Assembly: GCF_000485595.1 (NCBI RefSeq)
Contig: NW_014578875.1
Span: 15,622 to 40,988 of the forward strand
Direction: 5' to 3'
DNA from: Priapulus caudatus
Taxonomy: Eukaryota > Priapulida > Priapulimorpha > Priapulimorphida > Priapulidae
DNA: 25,367 bases
This document shows positions 1-7,977 of this stretch, one piece after another (the first letter of the stretch is position 1; every line of letters starts with the position of its first letter). The notes under the pieces are model-generated. The model saw nothing but the letters and a program-made list of their open reading frames with translations. It was not told where the DNA came from and did not search any database. The translations under genes and the position numbers were made by a program.

Positions 1-248
1 AGAGAGAGGAACATAGAAACATAGAGACAGGTATTACAATACAGACACAGACAGCCCTTAGGTGACAGCTAGAGAGAGAGAAACATAGAGACAGGTATTA
101 CAGTACAGACACAGACAGCCCTTAGGTGTCAGCTAGAGAGAGAAACATAGAGACAGGTGTTACAGTACAGACACAGACAGGCCTTAGGTGACAGCTAGAG
201 AGAGAAACATAGAGACAGGTATTACAATACAGACACAGACAGCCCTTA
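1..248. repeat. 62-64 bp minisatellite, four copies
   Basis: The unit runs AGAGAGAGAAACATAGAGAC, then AGGTATTACAATACAGACAC, then AGACAGCCCTTAGGTGACAGCT. The CCCTTA landmark falls at 55, 119, 181 and 243, giving periods of 64, 62 and 62. Copies differ by a few substitutions and by the length of the AG run. The array starts before the window and is cut by the single N at 249, so its copy number is unknown. No coding capacity is visible. Confidence 0.92.
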
Positions 249-249
249 N
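249..249. other. Ambiguous base at array/palindrome junction
   Basis: A single N sits exactly between the last truncated minisatellite copy and the start of the palindromic element. It may be a collapsed gap or a consensus failure. The left outer edge of the palindrome may be missing here, because the right side carries about 150 bp of hairpin-rich sequence with only partial counterpart on the left. Confidence 0.9.
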
Positions 250-276
250 CCACACCGTGTGCGGAGTCGCTGTGTC

Positions 277-2046
277 ATATTGACAACCCGGCTCTATGTA
301 CCGACCAATAGCAGCAGGTCTAAGCGAGTCACGTGATCTTAACTTGCGGTTGGCAGCGCGGTTGCACTGCGCGTACACGCACGTCGCACGCGGATTACAC
401 GCGACGTACACGCGGGTTACACGCACGGTACACGCGGGTACACGCGTTACACGCGGTACGTACACGTACGTACACGCACGTAGCAGCACGTACACGCGGG
501 TTACACGCACGTACACGCGGGTACACGGCACGTACACGCGGTACACGCACGTTACACGCGGGTACACGCCACGTACACGCAGGTACCGCACGTACGCGCA
601 CGTACACCGCGGGTACACGCGGATACACGTAGCGTACACGCACGTACAGCGCCAGCGTACACGCACGTACACGCGGGTACACGCCACGGTACACGCAGAT
701 ACACGCGACGTACACGCGGGTACCGGAGATACAGCGCACGTACGTACAGCGCAGCGTACACGCGGGTCACGCATGTACACGCAGATACACGCACGTACAC
801 ACAGATACACGCCACGTACACGCTGGGTACACCGCGTGTACACGCGGGTACACGGAGATACAGCGCACGTACATGCGGGTACACGCACGTACACGCGGTA
901 CACTCACGTACACGCAGATACACGCACGTACACGCGATACACGCACGTACACGCGGTACACGCACGTGCACGCGGGACACGCGGGTACACGCACGTACAC
1001 ACAGAATACACGCACGTACGTGCGTGTACCCGCGTGTACGTGCGTGTATCTGTGTGTACGTGCGTGTATCTACGTGTAGCGTGCGTGTACCGCGCGTGTA
1101 CGTGCGTGTAGCGTGGCGTGTATGCTCGCGTGTACCCGCGTGTACGTGCGTGTACCCGCGTGCACGTGCGTGTACCCGTCGTGTACGTGCGTGTATCTGT
1201 GTGTACGTGCGTGTACCCGCGTGTACGTGCGTGTACGTGCGTGTACGTGCGTGTACGTGCGTGTCACGTACGTGTACCGCCCGCGTGTACCGCGTGCAGC
1301 TGGTGCGTGTACCGCGGTGTACGTGCGTGTATCGCGTGTACCGCGGCGTGTACGTGCGTGTATCTGCGTGTACGTGAGTGTACCCGCGTGTACGTGCGTG
1401 TACGCCGCATGTACGTGCGTGTATCTCCGTGTACCCGCGTGTACACGCGTGTACCGCGCGTGTACGTGCGTGTATCTGTGTGTACGTGTGTGTATCTGCG
1501 TGTACATGCGTGTACGCGTGTACGTGCGTGTACTGCGTGTATCTCCGTGTACCCGCGTGTACGTGCGTGTACCCGCGTGACACGTGCGTGTACCCGCGTG
1601 TACGTGCGTGTATCTGTGTGTACGTGCGCTGTATCTGCGTGTACGTGCGTGTACGCCGGTGTACGTGCGGTACGTGCGTGTACGTGGCGTGTACGTGCGT
1701 GTACGTACGTGTATGCCGCGTGTACCCGCGTGTACGTGGCGGTAGCGGCGTGCGCTGGTGACGTGCGTGTACCGCGCGTGTACGTGCGTGTACGCGCGGT
1801 GTAGGGTGCGTGTACCGCGCGTGTACGTGGCGTGTACCGCGTGTACGTGCGTGTACCCGCGTTGTACGTGCGTGTACCGGCCGCGTGTACCCGCGTGCGT
1901 ACCCGCGTGTACGTGCGTGTCATCGCGCGTGTACGTGGCGTGTACCGCAGTGCAACGCCGCGCTGCAACGCGCAAGTTAAGATGCGTGACTCGCTTGAGC
2001 GCTGCTGCTATTGGTCGGTTTACATAGAGGCCGGTGTGCAATATAA
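277..2046. repeat. Giant imperfect palindrome with satellite arms
   Basis: The left arm (about 277-1017) and right arm (about 1018-2046) are reverse complements with no spacer. The centre is a perfect 22-nt palindrome at 1007-1028. The unique-sequence ends match in inverted orientation: the left end at 291-356 (CTCTATGTA, CCGACCAATAGCAGCAG, GCGAGTCACG, CTTAACTTGCG) recurs as its complement at about 1970-2034. The rest of each arm is a degenerate 10-bp-period array, GTACACGCAC/GTACACGCGG on the left and its complement on the right. Arms differ in length (about 740 versus 1030 bp), as expected if the arrays expanded independently. All long open frames here exist because the repeat contains no stop codons; none is a gene. 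Confidence 0.9.
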
Positions 2047-2090
2047 TCTGCCACACGTGGCAGAAAATATCAAACACGTGTGATATTTTC
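2047..2090. repeat. Two adjoining short hairpins
   Basis: 2047-2064 has 8-bp arms (TCTGCCAC/GTGGCAGA) around a 2-nt centre and contains CACACGTGG. Overlapping it by two bases, 2063-2090 has perfect 10-bp arms (GAAAATATCA/TGATATTTTC) around an 8-nt loop containing CACGTG. They lie at the outer right edge of the large palindrome and have no obvious copy on the left side. Confidence 0.85.
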
Positions 2091-2119
2091 CACACGCAAG
2101 AAATCGCTGTGTTTGCACG

Positions 2120-2193
2120 CGCACACGGTGTGTCTTGTGCTGCGCCATCAGGCACGCGTGTCCGATGGCGCAGCACAAGACACACCGTGTGCG
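2120..2193. repeat. Perfect 30-bp inverted repeat with 14-nt loop
   Basis: The left arm 2120-2149 and right arm 2164-2193 are exact reverse complements, with a 14-nt loop at 2150-2163. The outer ends read CGCACACGGTGTG / CACACCGTGTGCG, and CACACCGTGTGCGG also occurs at 251-264 on the left edge of the large palindrome. This suggests it belongs to the same element, perhaps as its terminal structure. Confidence 0.92.
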
Positions 2194-2547
2194 GCAGGCT
2201 ATAGACCCTATCAGCTGAACTATCGGGTGCAGCCATGCGTAGCACTCCGTACCCTATGGGTCTGGTCTGAACTTATTGGTCTGGGGTTCAAGGTCAGTCT
2301 TGATCATTGATATTTTTTCTAATTATGCTGATTAAATTAATTATAAAAGTTCTGTTGATTTACTTCTCACTAGGTCTGTTGAATGCTACTTTGAATATTA
2401 ATATTCACTCTCTGTTCATGTTATTCTAGATGTAGTAATGTTTGTATAATTTTACTGTAATTATTGTTGTAAATTATATCCTTGGCAGAAATTTTTGCAT
2501 CACCCTAAAAATGTTTGTGACATTGGACTCACACATGCTCTAAACAG
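2194..2547. other. AT-rich non-coding spacer
   Basis: Base composition switches abruptly from CpG-rich satellite to AT-rich DNA near 2300. I see no exon, RNA gene or repeat here. If the 2548 exon is real, this is the intron before it. Confidence 0.5.
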
Positions 2548-2667
2548 ATATTAAAAAGAAACTCGGGCCATCTAGTTGGGAAACATACTCAATCAATGTC
2601 GAGCCAACACCAGGGCTGTCTTTGAGACAACTCATCACTGCTGCTTCACCTCCTAAAACTAAGTTTG
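2548..2667 (+). CDS. Candidate internal exon, unidentified protein
   Basis: An acceptor (CTCTAAACAG) is followed by 39 open codons and a donor TTTG|GTAAGC. Two bases at the start and one at the end are shared with neighbouring exons, so entry is phase 1 and exit is phase 1. The peptide begins IKKKLGPSSWETYSINVEPT and is Pro/Ser/Thr-rich further on, ending KTKF. The other two forward frames contain stops. The exit phase matches the exon at 2806 exactly, which is the main support. I do not recognise the family. Upstream exons would lie at or before the large palindrome. Confidence 0.45.
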
Positions 2668-2805
2668 GTAAGCTCTTTCTGCGTTTTGCAGGCTCTCATG
2701 ATTATCTGTTCATTTTGAAATGGGTGCATGTATCACTTAATTTAACATTAGTAATATTAACAAAAAACATGTAATTTTATGTACCTACACTTGTTGATTA
2801 TGTAG

Positions 2806-2891
2806 GAGGTTTGAGCAAAAGGATCTCTGCAATGGGACACAAAAATGATATTGAATGGACAATAAACCCGAGAGTTACTCCAAATAATTAA
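2806..2891 (+). CDS. Candidate terminal exon, unidentified protein
   Basis: The exon begins after TTGATTATGTAG. Its first two bases complete the glycine codon split with the exon ending at 2667, followed by LSKRISAMGHKNDIEWTINP, RVTPNN and TAA at 2889-2891. The join gives KTKF-GG-LSKR without a frame break. The peptide is basic with a Trp near the C-terminus. The family is not recognised. The protein-like composition in AT-rich DNA and the phase match support a real 3' end, but a chance fit cannot be excluded. Confidence 0.42.
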
Positions 2892-3208
2892 TGTTATTGA
2901 TAGCTTTCATTTGATGTAACACAATTACCCTTGCCACTGGGGCAGCCATGGATTTTATTATCGTGAAATAGAAAGGGTACTATACACTAACTTTTGAGTG
3001 CATTTTCTCATTATGCATGTACCTCGAAAACCTCTTTGAAGTCCAAAAACCGTTTTGGTGAGCAGTGTGTTTGACATTCAGTGACGATTAAATCTAAAAA
3101 CTAATATTCAAATGTAAGTTGTAGTCATACAATAATAACACTTGTAGTCAATATAATAGTCACACATATAATAACAACTATCCAAATTTATCCATCACTA
3201 TCAATTGT

Positions 3209-3377
3209 ATGGATAATTATTGTAGTAGCACTAAAATTTCCAATGGAACAAATTTCTATGCAGAGACTAAAAGTCCCAACCAACATTTGGGATTTGGTTA
3301 CATAGCTAGATCCTCAGTTGAGAAGCCTCCGGCAGATGTACCTACACAGCCACCAGAAAGCAATAGGAAATACATTG
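3209..3377 (+). CDS. Weak candidate exon upstream of 3467
   Basis: The frame is open from an ATG at 3209 and gives MDNYCSSTKISNGTNFYAET, continuing to QPPESNRKYI, then a donor TTG|GTATAA in phase 1. A possible acceptor lies inside it (ATTATTGTAG ending at 3228), so the ATG need not be used. It could be an alternative or duplicated version of the 2548-2891 exon pair, since both end in a phase-1 donor and join to a short terminal exon. No family is recognised. Confidence 0.25.
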
Positions 3378-3466
3378 GTATAATTTTAATAGTCTACATT
3401 GAGATCATCCAATATTACTCCAATTGTACCAGTAGTTTGTGACATTGTTTTGTCAATATATTTTAG

Positions 3467-3507
3467 AGTGGGACACAGCATCCAATAATAGATGTCTTAT
3501 ATACTAA
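3467..3507 (+). CDS. Weak candidate terminal exon
   Basis: After the acceptor ATATATTTTAG, two bases complete a Glu codon from the phase-1 donor at 3377, then WDTASNNRCLIY and TAA at 3505-3507. The joined end reads KYI-E-WDTASNN, which resembles DIEWTINP at the end of the 2806 exon only loosely. A possible ATTAAA poly(A) signal is at 3548-3553. Confidence 0.22.
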
Positions 3508-4039
3508 ACGTTGTGTAAAACCAAAAATTTTAAAACGTGAAAAGATTATTAAAATTTTTACATATTGGCAAAAGGTCTAATAAGTACTATTTCATCAGTC
3601 AAACCAGCAATCAGCTTATAATAATGAAATCAGCACAGATTCCATTATTATTACAGAAATTAATAATGTATCATAATCTCAGAAATAATTTAATTTTGAC
3701 TATTAGTTTTAGCAAGAAAATATCAATATGTAAATAGACATGTTCATGGTTTAGTTAAAGCATGAAGACAGTTAAACTACGAATTATAGTTTTTACACTT
3801 AGATATTAATGAAAGATAAATTGAATAGTGCTTTCAGTACAAATGTCTAGTGTAATCCATCTGACAATATGGAGTAATTTGTAGCAACCACTGAAAATAT
3901 TTAAGAGCATCGTTTAGCTGTTTTTATGATCTATTTATTTATTTAGTTTTATTGTATTACTTTAGCCATGATCTCGTGTATATACAATATAAGATTTTAT
4001 GACACAGCAGTCAAAAGACTCTAGCTTAGCAGTGGTAGT
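3508..4039. other. AT-rich convergent intergenic stretch
   Basis: There is no convincing exon. Read on the minus strand, three overlapping or adjacent AATAAA signals lie at 3934-3939, 3938-3943 and 3948-3953, the nearest about 90 bp past the minus-strand stop codon at 4040. ATTAAA at 3548 serves the plus strand. This is what an overlap of two converging 3' ends would look like. Confidence 0.45.
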
Positions 4040-4240
4040 TTATGTGGCCTGTTTAGAGCGTGGTGGCCTAGATTTAAGGTTATTTACATGACTGTTCCAT
4101 TCCTGGTAGGGCTCCCACATGTCGACCAGGTGCCAAAGATTGAGGGATCGCTGCTTGAAGTCGTAGTCAACAGGGACGGCTACTGGGTGGCCAGCCGGTG
4201 ACACCCCAAATAGTGAACATAGTCCCCGTGCCAGGAAGTA
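4040..4240 (-). CDS. Candidate C-terminal exon, minus strand, unidentified
   Basis: Read on the minus strand from 4240 down to the TAA at 4040-4042, 66 codons are open. They include FLARGLCSLFGVSPAGHPVA, then VPVDYDFKQRSLNLWHLVDM and a basic tail ending RPPRSKQAT. The segment is clearly richer in GC than its surroundings, has a mixed, globular-looking composition with several Trp, and is followed by AATAAA signals. The frame is closed by an in-frame TAG at 4241-4243, whose AG can serve as the splice acceptor (phase 0) although the pyrimidine tract is poor. An acceptor further inside is also possible. I do not recognise the family. Confidence 0.5.
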   Translation of the reverse strand, partial: YFLARGLCSLFGVSPAGHPVAVPVDYDFKQRSLNLWHLVDMWEPYQEWNSHVNNLKSRPPRSKQAT

Positions 4241-5395
4241 CTAGCTGTGCTCACATACACAGTGCTGTAACGTCATCCGAGCACTGCATATAGTTTCCCT
4301 ATAACCTAGAGATGAAGCGGAGAAATTTTCGAGGGATTTAGTATGTGGTTGTCTGGGCTATTCTCTCCAGCAATGCTCGATGCACGTGTGCCCATTAATA
4401 ATGAATTCTATTGTTGGATGGAAATACAAATAATATAGCGAGTATTTTACGAAATTTTTGTTTGCCTTAGATCAATCTGAACTTTATGGCGCGTATTTCA
4501 CAAAGATGAAGTAATCTGTACAACAAAAAGGCTGCATTGAGCAATGCCAATGGTGGCTATTGTATCTACACACATATAGGACTTAAATTAGAACTAGAAG
4601 AAAGAAATTCCACACAATCCTGTAACTACCACTGTGAAATTGATTGAGATGAACTCCGTAGAATCCAGGCAATAAGTGTGTCTTCTAAAAATGTAGATTG
4701 TCATAGTTTGGCATTTTCCAAGGTTGATCGAATAAATGCCCCTTGATAGGTTTACATTGAACCACGTGCTTAGACTTCTGAGAGCATGTCTCTAATTTCT
4801 AGGCAGATTAATTCTTACGCTTTATAATGAAACATACAACAAAACTCAATTTCATCTAATATTGCTTTTTAAATTGTGATCAGATGAGTCATTTACTAAA
4901 ATATTAAAATCAACATTTTTGTGTCTATCATAATTGTATGAATTAAAATTATAATTTACTGTCACCTTTCCTAAAACTCAAGTCACTGTAAAAAATTGTC
5001 ACAACAATAAAATTCAAAATGAAAGATACTACATATCTGTTCACCTGTCTCTTGTCTTATAAACTCAAGATGACAGCTATATAGTTCTGATTTATTACTT
5101 ACATAAACATAATTACAATCACAACTACATATAGTACTGTAGTACATCACGACTTGTAAGCACGTCAGCACTTTGCAGCTTAATTATGTGGCTGGTAAGT
5201 AGAAATGATGGATACCGTCATGAATATATATATATTAGAAAATTAGACAGTACTAATGCTTGTATTAATGGTACCCTAGGGCCTAATACTACCGATCGTA
5301 GCGCTTGTACATGAGTGTCTGCACCGCAGCACCACGTCACTCATGTATCTATATATATATATAATGAGACCGGATTACTATAGGCCACATCACAG
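4241..5395. other. AT-rich DNA, possible introns of the minus-strand gene
   Basis: Mostly AT-rich with no firm gene. A strong minus-strand donor (GTAAGT, complement of 5097-5102) follows a short open stretch at 5103-5170, which could be an upstream exon of the 4040 gene. TA-repeats lie at 5225-5236 and 5349-5362. A 10-bp inverted repeat TACATGAGTG/CACTCATGTA sits at 5308-5317 and 5338-5347. Confidence 0.4.
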
Positions 5396-5542
5396 CTGGG
5401 TTTACACTGACGATTTTGTGTTGCCGAATTGCCAAATTGTACGAACTTGGCCAGTTGAATATTTATAGAGAGGTTGGTAGAAAGAAAAAAAACGCCAAGT
5501 CGCCTGCATAAAATTGGCCTAAAATCGTCAGTGTAAACCCAG
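5396..5542. mobile_element. MITE with perfect 22-bp terminal inverted repeats
   Basis: 5396-5417 and 5521-5542 are exact reverse complements (CTGGGTTTACACTGACGATTTT). The whole element is 147 bp, AT-rich inside, with no coding capacity, which is typical of a miniature inverted-repeat element mobilised by an autonomous DNA transposon. No clean target-site duplication is visible immediately outside the arms, so the superfamily cannot be assigned. Confidence 0.85.
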
Positions 5543-5722
5543 TTAGTTTCCGTGCGAATGAATGCAGCTTATAAGTGGTGTGCGGCCAGGCTCACTATAG
5601 CTTTGAGGCGCCTTATTTGGGCGTACTTAGCGGGCGCTCGTTACACGGCTAATTAATTGCTCGTTGATATGCGACGATGGACGCAGTTAATCTCTCTTGG
5701 TTGCTCATTTACGTTGTACCGG

Positions 5723-5728
5723 TCAGTC
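5723..5728 (+). promoter_or_regulatory. Possible initiator element
   Basis: TCAGTC matches the animal Inr pattern TCAKTY and lies about 110 bp upstream of the ATG at 5835 in a moderately GC-rich stretch. No TATA box is evident at the right distance. A six-base match is weak support on its own. Confidence 0.2.
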
Positions 5729-5834
5729 GTCTGTCTGTTCTCTAGCTTTGGCGGTGTGTGCACGCGCGGTAAGCAAGCCTTGGACTGAAGTTATATAGCA
5801 GCGCAAGAGGAAGGACATTGGCTGTCAGCCAACA

Positions 5835-5843
5835 ATGCCTCTG
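5835..5843 (+). CDS. Candidate first coding exon (Met-Pro-Leu)
   Basis: CCAACAATGCCTCTG is followed directly by GTAAGT at 5844-5849, a consensus splice donor in phase 0, with A at -3 of the start codon. The upstream 100 bp are moderately GC-rich, as a 5' UTR would be. An acceptor at 20341-20350 (GTCCTGACAG) opens a phase-0 frame running straight into the MKRS exon of the C2-domain gene. That would make this the start of that gene, with a 14.5 kb first intron. It could equally start another gene whose exon 2 I did not find, or be chance. Confidence 0.35.
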
Positions 5844-5849
5844 GTAAGT

Positions 5850-7099
5850 CACCAACAGTCCATGGGCAACTCTTTATATAAAAACACGTTAACTCATGGT
5901 TTTATTCTGTCAGAGTGACTCTTTACTTGCGGAGGTTGCTCAGAAAATTATGCGCGCTTGTATATATGTATACATATATATATATCGTTATGGCATTGAT
6001 GGCATAGCTAAATGCCAAACTGCACGTTGTCCTAGGACAGTCCAAGGCAATCTTTATTGTTTGGTGTATACTCTAATAAGTTTTATTAATGAAAAATTCT
6101 TTATATAAATAATTTTTAACGAGAAGCGTGCATGAGAACTGCTTAAAGATGTATCGCGGATCTTCGTGTAGCATTCCTATTCGTATTCATGTACCCACAA
6201 TAATAGACTGTAGCACGTACTGCACATGTATGTACTGTACAACTGATATACGTATGCGTGCGCTTGTTCTTTAAGGATACTCTCAAGGTTTTAGACAAAA
6301 TTTTACCGATTTTTCATTTTCAACTTTATTCGATGGCTAACACTATGTGCCACCTCTGTATATGCTCATTTCTCCATATAACGGTACATGGGAACTTTTA
6401 GAGCGGTTTGATTGCCCGCGTGCACGTGTAGCAGGTGATTTATGTGCTCTGCGTGTTGTGAGCAGCAGCTGATGTCACTGATGACGTCAGAGACATGATA
6501 CAACCAGAATTGTCATGATATTCACTACGCCAGTATCATTCAGCATCAACCCTCCTACAGCTGTCTTATGCCAGTGATAGTTGAAATTGCCGCGCGACCG
6601 AAAATAGCCCCGTTTCCCTTGTTACACACCTTGCATTTAGGCGCGTGTTTGTTGACACATAGCTTAAACGGCATGCAGTACACATCGTACGCGCGTTTTG
6701 CATGAAAGTGCGGTGGTGACCTTGTAATTTCTCACAATTTCTCAAGGTGCATGGAACATATTACCAATTTAATGGTGTCAGTTAGTCATGGATATGTCAC
6801 AGTAAGTACTAACAGTAGATGTTTCACATACGTTCACCTATTTTGCACACAGGCATCGATCATTGTGAAAAATAGAAAAACGCTGATTTCTCCGTTTCGA
6901 TTTCTGACATAGTAGCCAATGTATAAATGGATATTTCTCTGTGATTACAACTGATTAATTTAATTTTACACTCGTTTTAATGGTAAAATATTGCTGTAAA
7001 AAAGCGCGTCAGGGATTGTTAATAAGTGCCGTATTTTATCAGTTATGCCTCTTTATTCGCTAAATTTTCCAATTCTAACACACAACTTGATTTTTGAGC
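5850..7099. other. Non-coding; possible regulatory segment
   Basis: No convincing exon. A (TA)-rich stretch is at 5960-5985. The 6400-6720 part is GC-richer and contains a full CRE palindrome at 6482-6489 together with CAGCAGCTGATG-type E-box sequence. If the 5835 exon is real, this lies in its first intron and could hold an enhancer. Confidence 0.35.
6482..6489. promoter_or_regulatory. CRE palindrome TGACGTCA
   Basis: Perfect 8-bp cAMP-response-element palindrome, the binding site of CREB/ATF bZIP factors. Identical sites occur at 10130-10137 and 19474-19481. About 0.4 would be expected by chance in a window of this length with even base use. Confidence 0.4.
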
Positions 7100-7149
7100 A
7101 GTTTTTAGCTCATCTGACGTAGTTGGATGCAGCTTGTAGAATCGCATGA

Positions 7150-7500
7150 TTGTCCGTGCGTGCGTCCGTCCGTCCGTGCGTCCGGCCGTCCGTCAACAGT
7201 TGGGCACAAAATCTTAACCGCTCGACGTACGCGGTCACGATATTCGGGACGTTGGGGGGGTAATTCGAAAACGAGTTGGGATGTCAAAGCTGGGGGTCAA
7301 AGGTCAAGAGGTGTAAAAGAAAGGGGAACATTCCCTCCTTAACTTAAGGTATAGGGAGGAAATGCAGAATTGCGGCACAAATCTAAACAGCTCGACCTAG
7401 GCTCGTGATAGTCGGTGTATAGCATCATGGTAGGAAAAGCCATCACTGTGCCGAAATTGGAGGTCACAGGTCAAAGGTCAATGGGGCACAGGGCAGATTT
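7150..7500. repeat. Interspersed repeat with 171-bp internal period
   Basis: It begins with a (GTCC)n stretch at 7150-7193. Two related units follow, starting GGCACAAAATCTTAACCGCT at 7203 and GGCACAAATCTAAACAGCTC at 7374, 171 bp apart. Each ends in a GGTCAAAGGTCA block (7294-7306 and 7461-7480). GTCCGTCCGT runs next to GGTCAAGGTCA blocks are, as I recall, common in non-coding repeats of marine invertebrates. No coding capacity is visible. Confidence 0.6.
7461..7480 (+). promoter_or_regulatory. Triple AGGTCA direct repeats, 1-bp spacing
   Basis: Three perfect AGGTCA half-sites at 7461-7466, 7468-7473 and 7475-7480, each separated by one base, form two overlapping DR1 elements. DR1 is the classic site for HNF4, RXR and COUP-TF type nuclear receptors. 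A GGGTCA-A-AGGTCA DR1 also lies in the first repeat unit at 7294-7306. Function is inferred from the motif only. Confidence 0.45.
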
Positions 7501-7747
7501 TAGACATTTTCTGAGGACATGGTCTGACGGAGCGATTGAAAAACTTTTTTGTTTCAGCGGTGACCTAGCATTTTTATGGCTTTATTGAAAGGACCATGAA
7601 ATGTACTTTCTGCTGACATGCGAAGACTAAGTGTTGGATAACCTTTTGACCCTCAAGAGGAGGGTTAAACATAGATTCCTAAACTGCCTCAATGATGTCA
7701 CAGTGTTCTCATATTCATGGAACATCCATAATCTGGAAAGCCAATAT

Positions 7748-7820
7748 GCCTCGATAGCCCAACGGCTACAGCACAGGATTACGGCTCAAAGATCCTTGGA
7801 TCGAATACCATCAGATTTTT
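7748..7820 (+). repeat. tRNA-like sequence, likely SINE remnant
   Basis: TGCCTCGATAGCCCAACGGC resembles the 5' end and D-arm (A box) of a tRNA, and TGGATCGAATACC about 40 bp later resembles a B box (consensus GGTTCGANTCC). The D-arm can pair, but the T-stem has only about three pairs and the acceptor stem does not close, so this is not a functional tRNA. It is followed by an AT-rich, T-run tail, fitting the tRNA-derived head of a SINE. Confidence 0.4.
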
Positions 7821-7959
7821 TATTATTTACCTGTTTTCTGTATTTTTCTATCTTTATCCATTTAACTATTTTTTTCCAATTAAGGCAAATATTTACATGA
7901 TTTATTTACAACAATTTCATAACAACAAATAATGTTTACAATTAAATTTTTTTTTTTAA

Positions 7960-7977
7960 TAGGGTTAGGGTTAGGGT
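7960..7977 (+). repeat. Interstitial telomere-type repeat (TTAGGG)
   Basis: TAGGGTTAGGGTTAGGGT preceded by a T-run. It is three copies of the ancestral animal telomere hexamer far from any recognisable chromosome end. It may mark a repaired break or the end of a retroelement. Confidence 0.7.

Noticed and set aside
184-2245. Very long open frames on both strands (up to 391 codons), rich in Tyr/Thr/Arg/Val/Cys
   Set aside because: They are translations of a stop-free 10-bp satellite in an inverted repeat; every frame gives the same kind of peptide and none has a start context or domain.
4685-4777. Minus-strand 31-codon stretch after a CTCTCAG acceptor, ending in TAG
   Set aside because: It reads plausibly (HLFDQPWKMPNYDN) but is short enough to be open by chance and has no matched partner exon.
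6540-6554. 15-mer TCAGCATCAACCCTC shared with 24098-24112
   Set aside because: A shared 15-mer has a substantial chance of occurring at random in 25 kb and the flanks do not align.
6747-6801. 55-bp segment between an acceptor-like CTCAAG and a GTAAGT donor
   Set aside because: Only one frame is open and its entry phase does not match the Met-Pro-Leu donor; no recognisable peptide.
7748-7820. Functional tRNA gene
   Set aside because: The acceptor and T stems do not form; only box-like motifs remain.
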